Shown: positions 43,611-55,579, counted from the first letter of the stretch. The stretch: DNA of 64,000 nucleotides from Pseudomonas oryzihabitans NBRC 102199 (GCF_000730625.1 NZ_BBIT01000013.1:62001-126000); one strand, 5' to 3'. The notes: a model not told the origin generated them from the sequence alone. A program made the numbers and translations.

Positions 43611-44576
43611 ATGCTGAATCTGTATCCGGAAATCAAGCCTTACGCCCGCCACGAGCTGGCCGTCGAAGCGCCCCATGTGCTCTATGTCGATGAGAGCGGC
43701 TCGCCGGATGGTCTGCCGGTGCTGTTCATCCATGGCGGACCCGGCTCCGGATGCGATCGCCTGAGCCGGCGCTTCTTCGATCCCAATCTCTACCGCATCG
43801 TCACCTTCGATCAGCGCGGCTGCGGTCGCTCCACGCCCTATGCCAGCCTGGAGAACAACACCACCTGGCACCTGGTCGAGGACATCGAGCGCCTGCGCGA
43901 ACACCTGGGCATCGAGCAATGGGTGCTGTTCGGTGGCTCCTGGGGGTCGACCCTGGCGCTGGCCTATGCCCAGCGCCATCCCGAGCGGGTCAAGGCCATG
44001 GTCCTGCGCGGCATCTTTCTCTGCCGCCCGGTGGATCTGCAGTGGTTCTACCAGGAAGGCGCGAGCCGGCTGTTTCCCGATTTCTGGCAGGACTATCTGC
44101 ACCCCATCGCCGAGGAAGAGCGCGGCAACCTCATCCAGGCCTACTATCGCCGCCTGACCGGTCCGGACGAACTGGCACAGATGTCCGCCGCGCGCGCCTG
44201 GTCCTGCTGGGAGGGGCGTACGGTGACCCTGAGGCCCAATCCCGACGTGCTGGAGAAATTCAGCGAGCACGCCCTGGCCATCGCCCGCATCGAGTGCCAC
44301 TACTTCATCAACAATGCCTTCCTCGAGCCCGACCAGCTCCTGCGCGACATGCCCCGGATCGCCCATATCCCGGCGGTGATCGTGCACGGCCGCTACGACA
44401 TGGTCTGCCCGCTGGACAATGCCTGGGCCCTGCACCACGCCTGGCCGGGCAGCGAATTGCAGATCATCCGCGACGCCGGTCATGCGGCCAGCGAGCCCGG
44501 TATCTGCGACGCCCTGGTGCGGGCGACCGATCAGATCGCCCGCCAGCTGCTCGATCTGCCGCAGGAGGCCGAGTGA
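43611..44576 (+). CDS. pip: Proline iminopeptidase
   Basis: A 321-aa alpha/beta hydrolase (peptidase S33) releasing N-terminal proline from peptides. It has the oxyanion motif HGGPGSGC, nucleophile Ser in [10 protein letters not shown], acid in HGRYDMVCP and base in DAGHAASEP. It overlaps dtd by 4 nt, an order shared with PA5080-PA5079. A TATGAT at 43573-43578 upstream lacks a good -35. Confidence 0.95.
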   Translation: MLNLYPEIKPYARHELAVEAPHVLYVDESGSPDGLPVLFIHGGPGSGCDRLSRRFFDPNLYRIVTFDQRGCGRSTPYASLENNTTWHLVEDIERLREHLGIEQWVLFGGSWGSTLALAYAQRHPERVKAMVLRGIFLCRPVDLQWFYQEGASRLFPDFWQDYLHPIAEEERGNLIQAYYRRLTGPDELAQMSAARAWSCWEGRTVTLRPNPDVLEKFSEHALAIARIECHYFINNAFLEPDQLLRDMPRIAHIPAVIVHGRYDMVCPLDNAWALHHAWPGSELQIIRDAGHAASEPGICDALVRATDQIARQLLDLPQEAE

Positions 44577-45010
44577 AGGCGCTGCTGCAAAGGGTCAGCC
44601 GCGCCAGCGTCGAGGTTGAGGGCCATACGGTCGGCGCCATAGGCGCGGGCCTGCTGGTCCTGGTCGGTATCGAGCCTGCGGATGACGAGGCCGCCTGCAG
44701 CCGCATGCTCAAGCGACTGCTGGAGTACCGGGTGTTCGCCGACGGCGAGCAGCGCATGAATCTGTCCCTGCAGGACGTCGGCGGCGGCTTGCTGCTGGTC
44801 TCCCAGTTCACCCTGGCCGCCGATACCCGCAGCGGCCGCCGGCCGAGCTTTTCCAGCGCCGCGCCACCGGCCCAGGGCGAGCGGCTGTTCAACCATCTGG
44901 TAGGCCTCGCCCGCGACCTTCATCCCGAGGTCCAGACCGGTCGTTTCGGCGCCGACATGCAGGTTTCCCTGGTCAACGACGGACCAGTGACATTTTTATT
45001 GTCGATTTAG
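44573..45010 (+). CDS. dtd: D-aminoacyl-tRNA deacylase
   Basis: A 145-aa proofreading enzyme that hydrolyses D-aminoacyl-tRNAs. The active-site motif [17 protein letters not shown] and the Gly-Pro motif NDGPVTFLL are both present. The GTG start overlaps the pip stop. Confidence 0.96.
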   Translation: MKALLQRVSRASVEVEGHTVGAIGAGLLVLVGIEPADDEAACSRMLKRLLEYRVFADGEQRMNLSLQDVGGGLLLVSQFTLAADTRSGRRPSFSSAAPPAQGERLFNHLVGLARDLHPEVQTGRFGADMQVSLVNDGPVTFLLSI

Positions 45011-45021
45011 TGAGGGCGCCC

Positions 45022-45050
45022 CTTACAGCGCCCTGCCAAGTGTCTATGAT
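45022..45050 (+). promoter_or_regulatory. opgGH promoter
   Basis: CTTACA (45022-45027, 4 of 6), a 17-bp spacer and TATGAT (45045-45050), giving a leader of about 120 nt before opgG. The -35 lies in the loop of a hairpin (AGGGCGC with GCGCCCT, 45013-45034) that may act as the dtd terminator. Confidence 0.6.
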
Positions 45051-45178
45051 TGCGCAGTTCGAGTTTGAACGGTCGTCCAACTGGGGAATCATTGACCCCT
45101 GCGGGAGTCGGACCTCTGCCTATCCGTTTCGCGACCACCCGTCGCCAAACGTATTCGTACGCTGATTTAGGAGGCTGC

Positions 45179-46744
45179 GTGTTATCTCATTCCAAAGTTA
45201 AGCCGGGCAAGCAGGGCTTCGCCCTGATCGGGCTCTCCGTCGCTCTGGGTCTGTTCAGTGCCCAGGCCCTGGCCTTCAGCCTGGACGACGTGGCCGCCAA
45301 GGCCAAAGAACTCTCCGGCCAGAAATTCGTCGCGCCCAAGAGCAACCTGCCCGCATCCTTCAGCGGCATGAAGTATGCCGACTATCAGCAGATCACCTTC
45401 AATCAGGGCAAGGCCTACTGGAAGGATGCCAAGACGCCCTTCCGCCTGAATTTCTATCACGAGGGCATGCACTACAGCGTGCCGGTGAAGATCAACGAGG
45501 TCACCGCCAACAATGTCGAAGAGATCAAATACGATCCATCGATGTTCAACTTCGGCAACCTGCAGGTCGACCAGGCCCAGCTCAAGGATCTCGGCTTCGC
45601 CGGATTCAAGGTGCTCTATCCGCTGAACAAGGCGGACAAGCATGACGAGCTGATGACCATGCTCGGCGCCAGCTATTTCCGCGTGATCGGCAAGAACCAG
45701 GTCTATGGCCTGTCCGCCCGTGGCCTGGCCATCGACACCGCGCTGCCGTCCGGCGAGGAATTTCCGCGCTTCACCGAATTCTGGGTCGAACAGCCCCAGT
45801 CGGATCGCCGCAACCTGGTGATCTATGCGCTGCTCGATTCGCCGCGCGCCACCGGTGCCTATCGCTTCGTGCTGACTCCCGGCAAGGACAGCACCGTCGA
45901 CGTCGAAGCCAAGGTGTTCCTGCGCGACAACGTCAACAAGCTGGGCATCGCGCCGTTGACCAGCATGTACCTGTTCGGCCCCAACCAGCCGAGCGCCCAG
46001 GTCAACTATCGTCCGGCACTGCACGACTCCAACGGTCTGGCCATCCATGCCGGCAACGGCGAGTGGCTGTGGCGTCCGCTGAACAACCCGCGCCGCCTGT
46101 CGGTCAGCACCTACACCATCGAGAATCCGCGCGGTTTCGGTCTGCTGCAGCGTGGCCACGAGTTCTACAAGTACCAGGACCTGGACGAGCGCTACGACAA
46201 GCGTCCCAGCGGCTGGGTAGAGCCCAAGGGCGACTGGGGCAAGGGGCACGTCGAGCTGGTAGAAATCCCCACCCCGGACGAGACCAACGACAACATCGTA
46301 GCCTTCTGGACGCCGGACACCCTGCCGGAGAAGGGCCAGCCGATCGATGTCAGCTATCGCCTGCACTTCACCACCGACGAACCCAACCTGCACACCAAGG
46401 ACTTGGCCTGGGTCTCCCAGACCCGTCTGTCCACCGGTGACGTGCGCCAGTCCAACCTGGTGCGCCAGACCGATGGCAGCCTGGCCTACATCATCGACTT
46501 CGAAGGTCCGAACCTCGATGACCTGCCCGAGGATTCGCAGGTCGGCTCCCAGGTCAGCCTGGATGCCAACGGTGAACTGGTCGAGAACTCTGTGCGCTAC
46601 AACCCGGTTACCAAGGGCTATCGCCTGACCTTGAGACTCAAGGTCAAGGATCAGACCAAGCCGGTGGAAATGCGCGCCAACCTCGCCCAGGGTGACAAAC
46701 CGCTCAGCGAAACCTGGACTTACCAGCTACCTGCCAATGAATAA
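45179..46744 (+). CDS. opgG: Periplasmic glucan biosynthesis protein OpgG
   Basis: A 521-aa periplasmic protein needed for osmoregulated periplasmic glucan synthesis. A signal peptide ends near ALAFS. The beta-sandwich domain opens with [19 protein letters not shown]. The start is GTG at 45179, with TTAGGAGG placed well upstream. It overlaps opgH by 8 nt, so secreted partner and membrane synthase are coupled. Confidence 0.95.
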   Translation: MLSHSKVKPGKQGFALIGLSVALGLFSAQALAFSLDDVAAKAKELSGQKFVAPKSNLPASFSGMKYADYQQITFNQGKAYWKDAKTPFRLNFYHEGMHYSVPVKINEVTANNVEEIKYDPSMFNFGNLQVDQAQLKDLGFAGFKVLYPLNKADKHDELMTMLGASYFRVIGKNQVYGLSARGLAIDTALPSGEEFPRFTEFWVEQPQSDRRNLVIYALLDSPRATGAYRFVLTPGKDSTVDVEAKVFLRDNVNKLGIAPLTSMYLFGPNQPSAQVNYRPALHDSNGLAIHAGNGEWLWRPLNNPRRLSVSTYTIENPRGFGLLQRGHEFYKYQDLDERYDKRPSGWVEPKGDWGKGHVELVEIPTPDETNDNIVAFWTPDTLPEKGQPIDVSYRLHFTTDEPNLHTKDLAWVSQTRLSTGDVRQSNLVRQTDGSLAYIIDFEGPNLDDLPEDSQVGSQVSLDANGELVENSVRYNPVTKGYRLTLRLKVKDQTKPVEMRANLAQGDKPLSETWTYQLPANE

Positions 46745-49334
46745 CACCACCCGCGATACCTCGGTCGCCGCTGCTGGCGACTACCTCGAACACCTGCCGT
46801 TGCCCGCCGGGCAACGGCAGGTGCTGGACCAGACGGCGGACGTCGAGTCGCTGCACCGGCAACTGGCCGGTGCCCGCGGCGAAGGCGCCCAGGGTGCCGA
46901 GGCGGTGATCGCCTCCACCGAAGCGCGTCTGGCCGCCGGTTGGGACGATACCCTGGAGGATGGCGAGCTGCTGGGCAGCGATGCCCAGGGTCGCGTCTTC
47001 ATCAAGGCCACCCCGCCCATGACCCGCTCCATGATGGTGCCCGATCCCTGGCGCACCAATCCCGTGGCGCGGAGCTGGAAGCGGCTGCTCGGCCGCAAGG
47101 ATCACAGCCGCTGGCAACCCGATCCCGAAGCCGATGCCCATGCGCACTGGCGCAAGGTCGGTTCCTTCCGGCGCTTCATCCTGCTGATCCTGATGCTGGT
47201 GCAGACCGGCATCGCCACTTGGTACATGAAGGCCGTGCTGCCCTATCAGGGCTGGGCGCTGGTCGATCTCGGCGAGGTCTACCGTCAGGGCTGGGGCGAG
47301 TCCATCCGCCAGGTACTGCCCTATGTGGTGCAGACCAGCATCCTGCTGCTCTTCGCCCTGCTGTTCTGCTGGGTGTCCGCCGGTTTCTGGACCGCCCTGA
47401 TGGGCTTCTGGCAACTGCTCAGCGGCCGCGACAAGTACAGCATCTCGGCCAGTTCCACCGGCACCGAGCCGATCGATCCCCAGTCGCGTACCGCCCTGGT
47501 GATGCCCATCGCCAACGAAGACGTGCCACGGGTCTTCGCCGGTCTGCGCGCCACCTACGAGTCGGTCCGCGCCAGCGGCGAGCTGGAGCACTTCGACTTC
47601 TTCATCCTTAGCGACAGCAACGATCCGGACAAATGCGTAGCCGAAGAAAAGGCCTGGCTGGAGCTGTGCCGCGAGGTTGGTGGCTTCGGCCACATCTTCT
47701 ATCGCCGTCGTCGTCGTCGGGTGAAGCGCAAGAGCGGCAACATCGACGACTTCTGCCGTCGCTGGGGCAGCCAGTACAAGTATATGGTGGTGCTCGACGC
47801 CGACAGCGTCATGAGCGGCGAATGCCTGGCCAGCCTGGTCCGGCTGATGGAAGCCAATCCGCGTGCCGGCATCATCCAGACCGCGCCCAAGGCGTCCGGC
47901 ATGGACACCCTGTATGCACGCCTGCAGCAGTTCGCCACCCGCGTGTACGGACCGCTGTTCACCGCCGGCCTGCACTTCTGGCAGCTGGGTGAATCCCACT
48001 ACTGGGGCCACAACGCCATCATCCGGGTCAAGCCGTTCATCGACCACTGCGCCCTGGCACCGCTGCCGGGCACGGGTTCGTTCGCCGGTGCGATTCTCTC
48101 TCACGACTTTGTCGAAGCGGCGCTGATGCGGCGTTCCGGCTGGGGCGTGTGGATCGCCTACGACCTGCCGGGCAGCTACGAAGAACTGCCGCCCAACCTG
48201 CTGGACGAACTCAAGCGTGACCGTCGCTGGTGCCATGGCAACCTGATGAACTTCCGGCTGTTCCTGGTCAAGGGCATGCACCCGGTACACCGCGCGGTGT
48301 TCCTCACCGGGGTGATGTCCTACCTGTCGGCGCCGCTGTGGTTCCTCTTCCTGGTGCTGTCCACGGCGCTCTTGGCGATCCACAAGCTGCTGGAGCCGCA
48401 GTACTTCTTCCAGCCCCGCCAGCTGTTCCCGGTCTGGCCCCAGTGGCATCCGGAGCAGGCCATCGCGCTGTTCTCCACCACCCTGATCCTGCTGTTCCTG
48501 CCCAAGCTGCTCAGCGTGGTGCTGATCATCGCCAAGGGTGCCAAGGAATTCGGTGGCGGCCTGCGGCTGTTCCTTTCCATGATGCTGGAGATGCTCTTCT
48601 CGGTGCTGCTGGCACCGGTGCGGATGCTGTTCCACACGGTGTTCGTGACCGCCGCCTTCCTGGGCTGGTCGGTGCAGTGGAATTCGCCCCAGCGGGACGA
48701 CAACGACACGCCCTGGAGCGAAGCCTTCCGCCGCCATGGTTCGCAGATGCTGCTCGGTCTGATCTGGACCGCCGGCGTGGCCTGGCTGGATCCGCGCTTC
48801 CTCTGGTGGCTGTCGCCCATCGTGGTGTCGCTGATCCTGTCGGCACCGGTGTCGGTGATTTCCAGCCGGACCAACCTGGGTCTGGGCAGTCGCCGCCATC
48901 ACCTGTTCCTGATCCCGGAAGAGTACGCACCGCCGCGCGAGCTGGTGGCGACCGACGAGTACCTGCACCTGAACAACCGCAATGCCCTGACCAGGGGCTT
49001 CCTGCGCGCCACCGTCGATCCGGTGCTCAATGCCCTGGCCATCGGCATGGCCCGCGGTCGCCACGGCAAGGTGGTGGAGCCGGCACGCCGGCTGCGCGAA
49101 GAGCGGGTGGCCCGGGTCCTGGCCGCCGGTCCGGAAAAGACCAAGGGCGACGACCAGTGGCGTCTGCTCAGCGATCCGGACGGCATGGCGCAACTGCACC
49201 TGCAGGTCTGGAAGGCCGAAGAGCACCGCAACTGGCGGGAAGCCTACGCCACCCTGCGGCCGCGCTCCCACAGCGACTCGGCCGTGGATGCCGCAGCCAG
49301 TCCGGCCAGCCTGACCCCGCGGCCCGCCTCCTGA
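46737..49334 (+). CDS. opgH: Glucans biosynthesis glucosyltransferase H
   Basis: An 865-aa inner-membrane family 2 glycosyltransferase building the beta-glucan backbone. About eight membrane helices flank a cytosolic catalytic domain with the GT2 aspartates ([17 protein letters not shown]), a downstream [11 protein letters not shown] segment and the RRWCHGNL motif equivalent to QxxRW. In enterics OpgH also senses UDP-glucose to delay division; whether this holds here is unknown. Confidence 0.95.
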   Translation: MNNTTRDTSVAAAGDYLEHLPLPAGQRQVLDQTADVESLHRQLAGARGEGAQGAEAVIASTEARLAAGWDDTLEDGELLGSDAQGRVFIKATPPMTRSMMVPDPWRTNPVARSWKRLLGRKDHSRWQPDPEADAHAHWRKVGSFRRFILLILMLVQTGIATWYMKAVLPYQGWALVDLGEVYRQGWGESIRQVLPYVVQTSILLLFALLFCWVSAGFWTALMGFWQLLSGRDKYSISASSTGTEPIDPQSRTALVMPIANEDVPRVFAGLRATYESVRASGELEHFDFFILSDSNDPDKCVAEEKAWLELCREVGGFGHIFYRRRRRRVKRKSGNIDDFCRRWGSQYKYMVVLDADSVMSGECLASLVRLMEANPRAGIIQTAPKASGMDTLYARLQQFATRVYGPLFTAGLHFWQLGESHYWGHNAIIRVKPFIDHCALAPLPGTGSFAGAILSHDFVEAALMRRSGWGVWIAYDLPGSYEELPPNLLDELKRDRRWCHGNLMNFRLFLVKGMHPVHRAVFLTGVMSYLSAPLWFLFLVLSTALLAIHKLLEPQYFFQPRQLFPVWPQWHPEQAIALFSTTLILLFLPKLLSVVLIIAKGAKEFGGGLRLFLSMMLEMLFSVLLAPVRMLFHTVFVTAAFLGWSVQWNSPQRDDNDTPWSEAFRRHGSQMLLGLIWTAGVAWLDPRFLWWLSPIVVSLILSAPVSVISSRTNLGLGSRRHHLFLIPEEYAPPRELVATDEYLHLNNRNALTRGFLRATVDPVLNALAIGMARGRHGKVVEPARRLREERVARVLAAGPEKTKGDDQWRLLSDPDGMAQLHLQVWKAEEHRNWREAYATLRPRSHSDSAVDAAASPASLTPRPAS

Positions 49335-49353
49335 GGAGGCGCTCCGCGCATTG

Positions 49354-49389
49354 AAAAAGCCCCGGTGTCGCGAGACGCCGGGGCTTTTT
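49354..49389. terminator. Bidirectional terminator between opgH and rsmE
   Basis: A 12-bp stem (AAAAAGCCCCGG with CCGGGGCTTTTT) extended by a GTC/GAC inner stem and a GCGA loop, between convergent genes. A smaller hairpin (GCCTCC with GGAGGC) lies just before it. Confidence 0.92.
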
Positions 49390-49405
49390 CTTGTCCGTGA
49401 TCGGG

Positions 49406-50116
49406 CTAGAACAGGCGGGCGAGTAGGGCGGGTACGGCGTTCTCGACGCGCAGGATGCGCTCACCGAGCTGTACGGGCGCCAGACCCGCTTCCTGCAGCT
49501 TTTCGACCTCATAGGGTATCCAGCCACCCTCGGGACCGATCGCCAGCGTCACGGGCTCGTTGAGGGCGCGAGGGCAGGCCGGGTAGTTGCCCGGATGACC
49601 GACCAGGCCGCGGGTGCCGGCGACGAGCGCGGGCAGGCGATCCTCGACGAAGGGCTTGAATCGCTTTTCGATCAGCACCTCCGGCAGCACCGTGTCCCGG
49701 GCCTGCTCCAGTCCCAGGCGCAATTGCTCCTCGATAGCCGCGGGCTCCAGGAACGGGGTCTGCCAGAAGCTCTTTTCCACCCGGTAGCTGTTCAGTAGCA
49801 CCAGGCGCGCGACGCCCATGGCGGACACGGTCTGCAGTACCCGGCGCAGCATCTTGGGACGGGGCAGGGCCAGCAGCAGAGTGAGCGGCAGCTTGGCCGG
49901 CGGTGGCTGGTCGAGGGTGACGGTCAGGCAGGCCTGGCCGGCGTCGAGGGACTCGATCTGGCCGGAACCCATCAGACCATCCAGCAGGCCGACGCGCATC
50001 CGATCGCCAGCGGCCGCCTGGTGGACCTCGCGCAGATGGGCGAGACGGCGTGGATCGCGCAGCACGACCTGGTCAGCGGCCATGAAGTCGGCCGCTTCGA
50101 GCAGGATCAGATTCAC
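49406..50116 (-). CDS. rsmE: 16S rRNA m3U1498 methyltransferase
   Basis: A 236-aa SPOUT-class SAM methyltransferase modifying U1498 of 16S rRNA. The knot-forming SAM motif LAIGPEGGWIPYEVEKL and LGERILRVENAVPALL are typical. The start is GTG at 50116, overlapping the tatC stop by 4 nt. A longer open frame upstream is only the shadow of tatC. Confidence 0.95.
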   Translation of the reverse strand: MNLILLEAADFMAADQVVLRDPRRLAHLREVHQAAAGDRMRVGLLDGLMGSGQIESLDAGQACLTVTLDQPPPAKLPLTLLLALPRPKMLRRVLQTVSAMGVARLVLLNSYRVEKSFWQTPFLEPAAIEEQLRLGLEQARDTVLPEVLIEKRFKPFVEDRLPALVAGTRGLVGHPGNYPACPRALNEPVTLAIGPEGGWIPYEVEKLQEAGLAPVQLGERILRVENAVPALLARLF

Positions 50117-50910
50117 GGACGTTCGGCGGGCGGTTGGGCTTCGGGGGCGGCGTCTTCGTCGCCCAGCGGGCGCTCGCGCTTCTGCACGAAGCGGCCGAAC
50201 AGCAGGCCGATCTCGAACAGCAGCCACATGGGTACGGCCAGCATGGTCTGGGAGAAGACGTCCGGCGGGGTCAGGATCATGCCGACCACGAAACAGCCGA
50301 TGATGACGTAGGGACGGATCTTCTTCAGGTAGGCCACGTCGACCACGCCGATCCAGATCAGCAGCACGGTGGCCACCGGGATCTCGAAGGCGACGCCAAA
50401 GGCGAAGAACAGCGTCAGGATGAAATCCAGGTAGGCGTTCAGATCCGGCATCATCATGGCGCCTTCCGGCGTGATGCTGCTGAAGAAGTGGAAGATGATC
50501 GGGAACACCAGGAAGTAGGCGAAGGCCATGCCGGCGTAGAACAGCACGATGCTGGAGATCAGCAGCGGAATGGCGACCTTCTTCTCGTGACGATAGAGCC
50601 CGGGCGCGACGAACCCCCAGACCTGGTGCAGGATCACCGGCATGGCGATGAACAGCGACACCACCAGCGTCAGCTTGAAGGGCGCGAGGAACGGCGAGGT
50701 GACGTCCGTGGAGATCATGGTCGCGCCCTCGGGAAGGACGCGGCGGATCGGCTCGGAGGCGAAGGCATAGATCTTCTGGGCGAAGTAGAACAGCCCGAGA
50801 AAGATCAGAAAGGTCGCCAGCACGCATCTGAGGATGCGGGTGCGCAATTCGGTGAGGTGCGAGACCAGGGGCATTTCCTGGTCATCGTGTTCGGAAGGCT
50901 TGTCGCTCAT
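50113..50910 (-). CDS. tatC: Sec-independent translocase subunit TatC
   Basis: A 265-aa six-helix membrane protein, the twin-arginine signal receptor. It has the conserved N-terminus [17 protein letters not shown] and the periplasmic loop [11 protein letters not shown] with the essential PGLY...E segment. It overlaps tatB by 4 nt. Order tatA-tatB-tatC matches the Pseudomonas operon. Confidence 0.97.
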   Translation of the reverse strand: MSDKPSEHDDQEMPLVSHLTELRTRILRCVLATFLIFLGLFYFAQKIYAFASEPIRRVLPEGATMISTDVTSPFLAPFKLTLVVSLFIAMPVILHQVWGFVAPGLYRHEKKVAIPLLISSIVLFYAGMAFAYFLVFPIIFHFFSSITPEGAMMMPDLNAYLDFILTLFFAFGVAFEIPVATVLLIWIGVVDVAYLKKIRPYVIIGCFVVGMILTPPDVFSQTMLAVPMWLLFEIGLLFGRFVQKRERPLGDEDAAPEAQPPAERP

Positions 50911-51263
50911 GGTGCTCTTGGCGGCGTCTGGGGCGGATCCTGCGGGCGTTCGGCAACCACGTCCTGGGGCATGGGCGGAGCAACGGCGGCCGGTGGGGTC
51001 TGAGCTTCCGGGGTGGAGGCGGCAGGCTTGGGCCGGTTGTCGCGCTGTTCCATGGACAGGATATGCTCGTTGCGCAGCTGCTGGCGAATTTCGTCAGCGC
51101 CGATCTCGCGCTCCACTTCCTGGCGGATGCTGTTGAAGCTGCGCCTCAGGCGACCGATCCACAGACCCGCGGTGCGCGCGGCACCGGGCAGGCGTTCCGG
51201 GCCCAGCACCAGCAGGGCGACGAACCCCACTAGCATCATTTCGGGAAAGCTGATTCCGAACAT
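50907..51263 (-). CDS. tatB: Sec-independent translocase subunit TatB
   Basis: A 118-aa protein with a short N-terminal membrane helix opening [19 protein letters not shown], the LGPERLP hinge and an amphipathic helix, then a Pro-rich tail. It forms the substrate receptor with TatC. Confidence 0.96.
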   Translation of the reverse strand: MFGISFPEMMLVGFVALLVLGPERLPGAARTAGLWIGRLRRSFNSIRQEVEREIGADEIRQQLRNEHILSMEQRDNRPKPAASTPEAQTPPAAVAPPMPQDVVAERPQDPPQTPPRAP

Positions 51264-51272
51264 GGCGGGGCC

Positions 51273-51539
51273 TTAGTCCTTGCGCACCACCGGCTCTTCG
51301 ACCTTGCGGTGCTCGGCATCGAAGGTCTGGGGACGATTCAGGGGCGCATTCGGGTTGGCCGTGCTGGCGGTGGGCGCCGGCTGTTCGGCCTTGTCGTCCT
51401 CGTCGGTGTGCATGGCCTTGCGGAAGCCCTTGATGGCCTCGCCCACGTCGGAGCCCAGATGCTTCAGGCGTTTGGTGCCAAAGACGATCACCACGACGAG
51501 CAGGATGACGATCCAGTGTTTCCAGTCGAAGATACCCAT
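51273..51539 (-). CDS. tatA: Sec-independent translocase subunit TatA
   Basis: An 88-aa pore-forming subunit. One membrane helix ([13 protein letters not shown]), the [20 protein letters not shown] amphipathic helix and an acidic tail are present. It lies 27 bp after hisE, so the Tat genes probably share a transcript with hisIE. Confidence 0.97.
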   Translation of the reverse strand: MGIFDWKHWIVILLVVVIVFGTKRLKHLGSDVGEAIKGFRKAMHTDEDDKAEQPAPTASTANPNAPLNRPQTFDAEHRKVEEPVVRKD

Positions 51540-51566
51540 GGTCTTTCCTCGTTGCGAAGCTTGGGG

Positions 51567-51899
51567 TCAGGATTGAGTGCGGGCGGCCTTTTCGGCGTGC
51601 CCGGAGAGGCCGAAACGACGATCCAGCTCGTCCAGCACGGCCTGGGGATGCTGGCCCAGGGCCGAGAGCATGATCAGGCTGTGGAACCAGAGGTCGGCGG
51701 TCTCGTAGATGACGTCGTCGTATTGCTGGCTGATGGCGGCGTCCTTGGCGGCGAGAATGGTCTCGACGCTTTCTTCGCCGACCTTTTCCAGGATCTTGTT
51801 CAGACCCTTGTGGTAGAGGCTGGCCACATAGGAGGAGTCCGGGGCGGCCTGCTTGCGTTCTTCCAGCACCTGCGCCAGGCGCGCGAGGGTGTCAGTCAT
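51567..51899 (-). CDS. hisE: Phosphoribosyl-ATP pyrophosphatase
   Basis: A 110-aa MazG-like all-alpha enzyme, step 2 of histidine synthesis. The acidic metal-binding motif [13 protein letters not shown] and [18 protein letters not shown] are present. It overlaps hisI by 8 nt. It is separate from hisI, as in Pseudomonas, unlike the fused HisIE of enterics. Confidence 0.96.
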   Translation of the reverse strand: MTDTLARLAQVLEERKQAAPDSSYVASLYHKGLNKILEKVGEESVETILAAKDAAISQQYDDVIYETADLWFHSLIMLSALGQHPQAVLDELDRRFGLSGHAEKAARTQS

Positions 51900-52293
51900 G
51901 GCCGTGCCCTCCGGCATAGATGGCGCTGGGGTCCTTGACCACCGGATCGACGGTCTCCCACTGGCCCTCGCGCAACACGCGATAGAAGCAGCTTTCCCGG
52001 CCGGTATGGCAGGCGATGCCACCGAGCTGTTCCACCTGCAGCACCACCACGTCGGCATCGCAATCCAGGCGCAGCTCGATGACGCGCTGCACGTGCCCGG
52101 ATTCCTCGCCCTTGCGCCACAGCCGGTTGCGCGAACGCGACCAGTAGACGGCACGGCCTTCGGCAGCGGTCAGGGCCAGGGATTCGCGGTTCATCCAGGC
52201 CATCATCAGGATGCGCCCCGAGGTGGGGTCCTGGGCGATGGCCGGTACCAGGCCATCGCTGTTCCAGTGGATCTCGTCTAACCAGTCGCTCAT
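51892..52293 (-). CDS. hisI: Phosphoribosyl-AMP cyclohydrolase
   Basis: A 133-aa zinc enzyme, step 3 of histidine synthesis. It has [16 protein letters not shown], the acidic metal motif [15 protein letters not shown] and the zinc cysteine region [12 protein letters not shown]. The start at 52293 was chosen over an extension into the 135-bp gap below ubiB. Confidence 0.96.
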   Translation of the reverse strand: MSDWLDEIHWNSDGLVPAIAQDPTSGRILMMAWMNRESLALTAAEGRAVYWSRSRNRLWRKGEESGHVQRVIELRLDCDADVVVLQVEQLGGIACHTGRESCFYRVLREGQWETVDPVVKDPSAIYAGGHGHD

Positions 52294-52428
52294 CGGTCTG
52301 TTCAGTACTACGAATTTAGGGTACCAGCCTCGCACAAGACGCGGCTCGAATACAGCGGCAGGGCACCAGTGGCTGAGGGCGTGTATTTCGCCCGATAAAA
52401 ATGACAGGAAGGTTACAGCTTAAGGAGT

Positions 52429-54027
52429 TCAGCGCCTGATCACCAGAACCAGGCCGCCGACCAGCATGGCCCAGGCCGGCCAGGCATGGGGCTGGGGTTC
52501 GAGACCCAGCTGGGCGGCGCCCACCAGCAGCACCGCGCCTATGACGCGCACGATCCAGTCGTCGCGGCGATCCCCCCAGGGATTGGGCGGGTCCTTGCGG
52601 TGGGGCTGAGTGATGCGTTCCAGGGTGTCGCGGGCCATCTGCGCCAGATGCGGGATCTGCTCCAGTTGCTGCTGGATGTTGCGGGCGACCTGGGGCGGAC
52701 TCAGCCGCTTGCGCATCCACTTTTCCAGATAGGGCTTGGCGGTGGACCAGAGGTCCAGGTCCGGATAGAGCTGGCGGCCCAGGCCTTCGATGTTGAGCAG
52801 GGTCTTCTGCAGCAGCACCAGCTGCGGCTGGATTTCCATGTTGAAGCGGCGTGCCACCTGGAACAGCCGCAGCAGCAGCTGGCCGAAGGAGATGTCCTTG
52901 AGCGGCTTCTCGAAGATGGGTTCGCAGACGGTGCGGATGGCCGCTTCCAGTTCGTTGACCTGGGTGTTGGCCGGCACCCAGCCGGAGTCGATGTGCAGCT
53001 GGGCGACCTTGCGGTAGTCGCGCTGGAAGAAGGCCCAGAGGTTGCGCGCCAGGTAGTCCTGGTCCTCGGGGGTCAGACTGCCGATGATGCCGCAGTCCAC
53101 CGCGATATAGAGCGGATCCCAGGGCTTGGCGGTGCTGACGAAGATGTTGCCCGGGTGCATGTCGGCATGGAAGAAGCTGTCGCGGAACACCTGGGTGAAG
53201 AAGATCTCCACGCCGCGCTCGGCCAGCAGCTTGAAGTCGGTGCCCTGGTCGCGCAGCGCGGCCAGGTCGGTCACCGGGATGCCGTAGATGCGCTCCATGA
53301 CCAGCACCCGCTCGCGGCACCAGTCCCAGTACACCTGGGGCACATAGAGGCGCTCGGAGCCGTCGAAATTGCGTCTGAGTTGGCTGGAGTTGGCGGCTTC
53401 GCGCAGGAGGTCCAGTTCGTCGTAGATGGTCTTCTCGTAGTCGCTGACCACGTCCATCGGGTGCAGGCGGCGGGCTTCCGCGGACAGCCGCTCGGCCATG
53501 CGCGCCAGCAGGAACAGCCAGGCGATGTCCTGGCTGATGATGCCCTTCAGGCCGGGCCGTACCACCTTGACCACCACCTCTTCGCCGGTGCGCAGCTGGG
53601 CGGCATGCACCTGGGCCACCGAGGCCGAGGCCAGCGGCTGGTGGTCGAAACGGGCGAAGGCCTGCTTGATGGGGACGCCGAGTTGCGACTCGATGAGCGC
53701 CACGGCCTTTTCCGGTGGGAAAGGCGGGACCTTGTCCTGCAGGAACATCAGTTCGTCGGCGATATCCTCGGGCATGAGGTCGCGGCGGGTGGAGAGGATC
53801 TGGCCGAACTTGACGAACACCGGGCCCAGGCCTTCCAGCGCCAGGCGCAAGCGGGCGCCGCGCGGCAGGGTCTTGCTCGGCCGCGGCAGCCAGCGCCAGG
53901 GCAGCACATAGCGGGTGGCGCGCAGGTACCAGGGCAGCGGCAGAGCGTAGACGATGTCGTCCAGCCGATAGCGGATCACCACGAAGAAGATCCGCAACAG
54001 GCGGTTGAGGGCAGCGAACAGCTTCAT
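52429..54027 (-). CDS. ubiB: Ubiquinone biosynthesis ATPase-like protein UbiB
   Basis: A 532-aa atypical kinase-like ABC1/ADCK family protein needed for ubiquinone synthesis. The KxGQ motif is in [21 protein letters not shown], and the A-rich loop and catalytic-loop motif [12 protein letters not shown] are present. Two C-terminal hydrophobic helices anchor it to the membrane. It overlaps ubiJ by 4 nt. Confidence 0.96.
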   Translation of the reverse strand: MKLFAALNRLLRIFFVVIRYRLDDIVYALPLPWYLRATRYVLPWRWLPRPSKTLPRGARLRLALEGLGPVFVKFGQILSTRRDLMPEDIADELMFLQDKVPPFPPEKAVALIESQLGVPIKQAFARFDHQPLASASVAQVHAAQLRTGEEVVVKVVRPGLKGIISQDIAWLFLLARMAERLSAEARRLHPMDVVSDYEKTIYDELDLLREAANSSQLRRNFDGSERLYVPQVYWDWCRERVLVMERIYGIPVTDLAALRDQGTDFKLLAERGVEIFFTQVFRDSFFHADMHPGNIFVSTAKPWDPLYIAVDCGIIGSLTPEDQDYLARNLWAFFQRDYRKVAQLHIDSGWVPANTQVNELEAAIRTVCEPIFEKPLKDISFGQLLLRLFQVARRFNMEIQPQLVLLQKTLLNIEGLGRQLYPDLDLWSTAKPYLEKWMRKRLSPPQVARNIQQQLEQIPHLAQMARDTLERITQPHRKDPPNPWGDRRDDWIVRVIGAVLLVGAAQLGLEPQPHAWPAWAMLVGGLVLVIRR

Positions 54028-54659
54028 TCGTCGGGGTTATCCCTGGCGTTGCGGGCGGCGCCCAGGCGGGCGAGACGGGCGTCGAGACGATCCACGTCCA
54101 GGCGCAGGGCATCGATCTCGGCGAAGCGGGCCTCGCCTTCCAGGCGGCCGACCAGCTGACGACTCTCCTCGTTCAGCCAGTTGGACAGCGTCAGCTGCAG
54201 ACTGTCACGACTCTGTTCGCCAAGGGCCTGGCCACGCCGGGCCAGATCGCCGAGCAAGGCCGCGGGCAGCGGGCCGAGCCAGCGACTCACCTCGTGCTGC
54301 CAGTCCAGCTCCAGCTTCTGCAGGATGTCGGACAGCTCGATCAGCAGGGTGCTGTCGCCTTCCAGGCGGACGTCCGGCTGGTGCAGCACCCGCTGCTTGT
54401 CGCGGGCCAGGGCCAGCTCGGCCAGGCGCGTCGCCGGGGCGCTCAGGGTGCAGTCGATGTCGCCCTCGTGATGGGCGGCGAAGTGCAGGCCGTCACCCGC
54501 GGGCAGGATGTAGAGGCGCAACGCCGGTTGCCGGGTCTGGACCGCGATCACCCGGCCGGTCAGGCCGGCCAGTCGCGGCAGCGCCACCGGATCCAGCGCC
54601 AGCAGCGGATTCAGGCCACGCTCCAGCGCGGCCAGCAACGCCTGGGTGACGAGGGCCAT
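54024..54659 (-). CDS. ubiJ: Ubiquinone biosynthesis accessory factor UbiJ
   Basis: A 211-aa SCP2-domain protein that carries lipid intermediates in the cytosolic Ubi complex. The N-terminal SCP2 fold (about 20-115) is followed by a C-terminal coiled coil ([20 protein letters not shown]). It sits between ubiE and ubiB, overlapping each slightly, as in E. coli. Confidence 0.93.
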   Translation of the reverse strand: MALVTQALLAALERGLNPLLALDPVALPRLAGLTGRVIAVQTRQPALRLYILPAGDGLHFAAHHEGDIDCTLSAPATRLAELALARDKQRVLHQPDVRLEGDSTLLIELSDILQKLELDWQHEVSRWLGPLPAALLGDLARRGQALGEQSRDSLQLTLSNWLNEESRQLVGRLEGEARFAEIDALRLDVDRLDARLARLGAARNARDNPDE

Positions 54660-55429
54660 CAGGGCTTGATGCCGCGGTGCAGGGCGACCACGCCGCCGGT
54701 CATGTTGTGGAAGGTCACCCGGGCGAAGCCGGTTTCTTCCATCATGGCCTTGAGGGTCTGCTGGTCGGGGTGCATGCGGATGGATTCGGCCAGGTAGCGA
54801 TAGCTGTCGGCGTCACCGGCCACCAGCTTGCCCATCAGCGGCAGGAAGCCGAAGGAGTAGGCGTCATAGGCCTTGGACACCAGCGGATTGGTGGGCTTGG
54901 AGAATTCCAGCACCAGCAGCCGGCCGCCGGGCTTGAGCACGCGCAGCATGGAGGCCAGCGCCTGGTCCTTGTGGGTGACGTTGCGCAGACCGAAGGCGAT
55001 GGTGATGCAGTCGAAGTGGTTGTCGGGGAAGGGCAGCTTCTCGGCATCGGCCTGGACGAAGCGCACGTTGCTGGCGACGCCTTCGTCGAGCAGGCGGTCG
55101 CGTCCGACCCTGAGCATGGAATCGTTGATGTCGGCCAGGACCACCTCGCCGGTGGGGCCGACCAGGCGGGCGAACTGCTTGGTCAGGTCGCCGGTACCGC
55201 CGGCGATGTCCAGCACCCGGTTGCCGCGGCGCACGCCGGAGAGTTCGATGGTGAATCTCTTCCACAGCCGGTGGATGCCCGCCGACATCAGGTCGTTCAT
55301 CACATCGTACTTGGCCGCGACCGAATGGAAGACTTCCGCGACCTTGTAAGCCTTCTGGCTCTCCGGAACGCTCTGGTAGCCGAAGTGGGTCTGGGATTCG
55401 GCCTCGGGGCCTTTGCGCGGATCGCTCAT
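54659..55429 (-). CDS. ubiE: Ubiquinone/menaquinone C-methyltransferase
   Basis: A 256-aa SAM-dependent C-methyltransferase. It has [20 protein letters not shown], the family signature [18 protein letters not shown] and the [20 protein letters not shown] segment. The start at 55429 gives [19 protein letters not shown]. The leftward gap has a TAGAAT -10-like box (55461-55466) without a good -35. Confidence 0.97.
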   Translation of the reverse strand: MSDPRKGPEAESQTHFGYQSVPESQKAYKVAEVFHSVAAKYDVMNDLMSAGIHRLWKRFTIELSGVRRGNRVLDIAGGTGDLTKQFARLVGPTGEVVLADINDSMLRVGRDRLLDEGVASNVRFVQADAEKLPFPDNHFDCITIAFGLRNVTHKDQALASMLRVLKPGGRLLVLEFSKPTNPLVSKAYDAYSFGFLPLMGKLVAGDADSYRYLAESIRMHPDQQTLKAMMEETGFARVTFHNMTGGVVALHRGIKP

Positions 55430-55524
55430 GGGGCTACACCTGGGACAGGGACAAGAGGGCATTCTAGCAGGGGGATCGCCCGGCTTGCCTGGCTAAAACC
55501 TGGCTGACCGCTCGGTTCTCGCGA

Positions 55525-55553
55525 TTGGCGAGGTGCCGGGCCCTCGCTATAGT
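55525..55553 (+). promoter_or_regulatory. Promoter of the PHA-region small gene
   Basis: TTGGCG (55525-55530), a 17-bp spacer and TATAGT (55548-55553), 27 bp before the start codon, so the leader is short. Confidence 0.65.
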
Positions 55554-55579
55554 CAGGGCCCCTTATCCGGAGTTCCCCG

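Noticed and set aside
46704-49271. An 855-codon leftward open frame opposite opgH
   Set aside because: Mirror frame of opgH with Gln/His/Gly-rich low-complexity translation and no domain.
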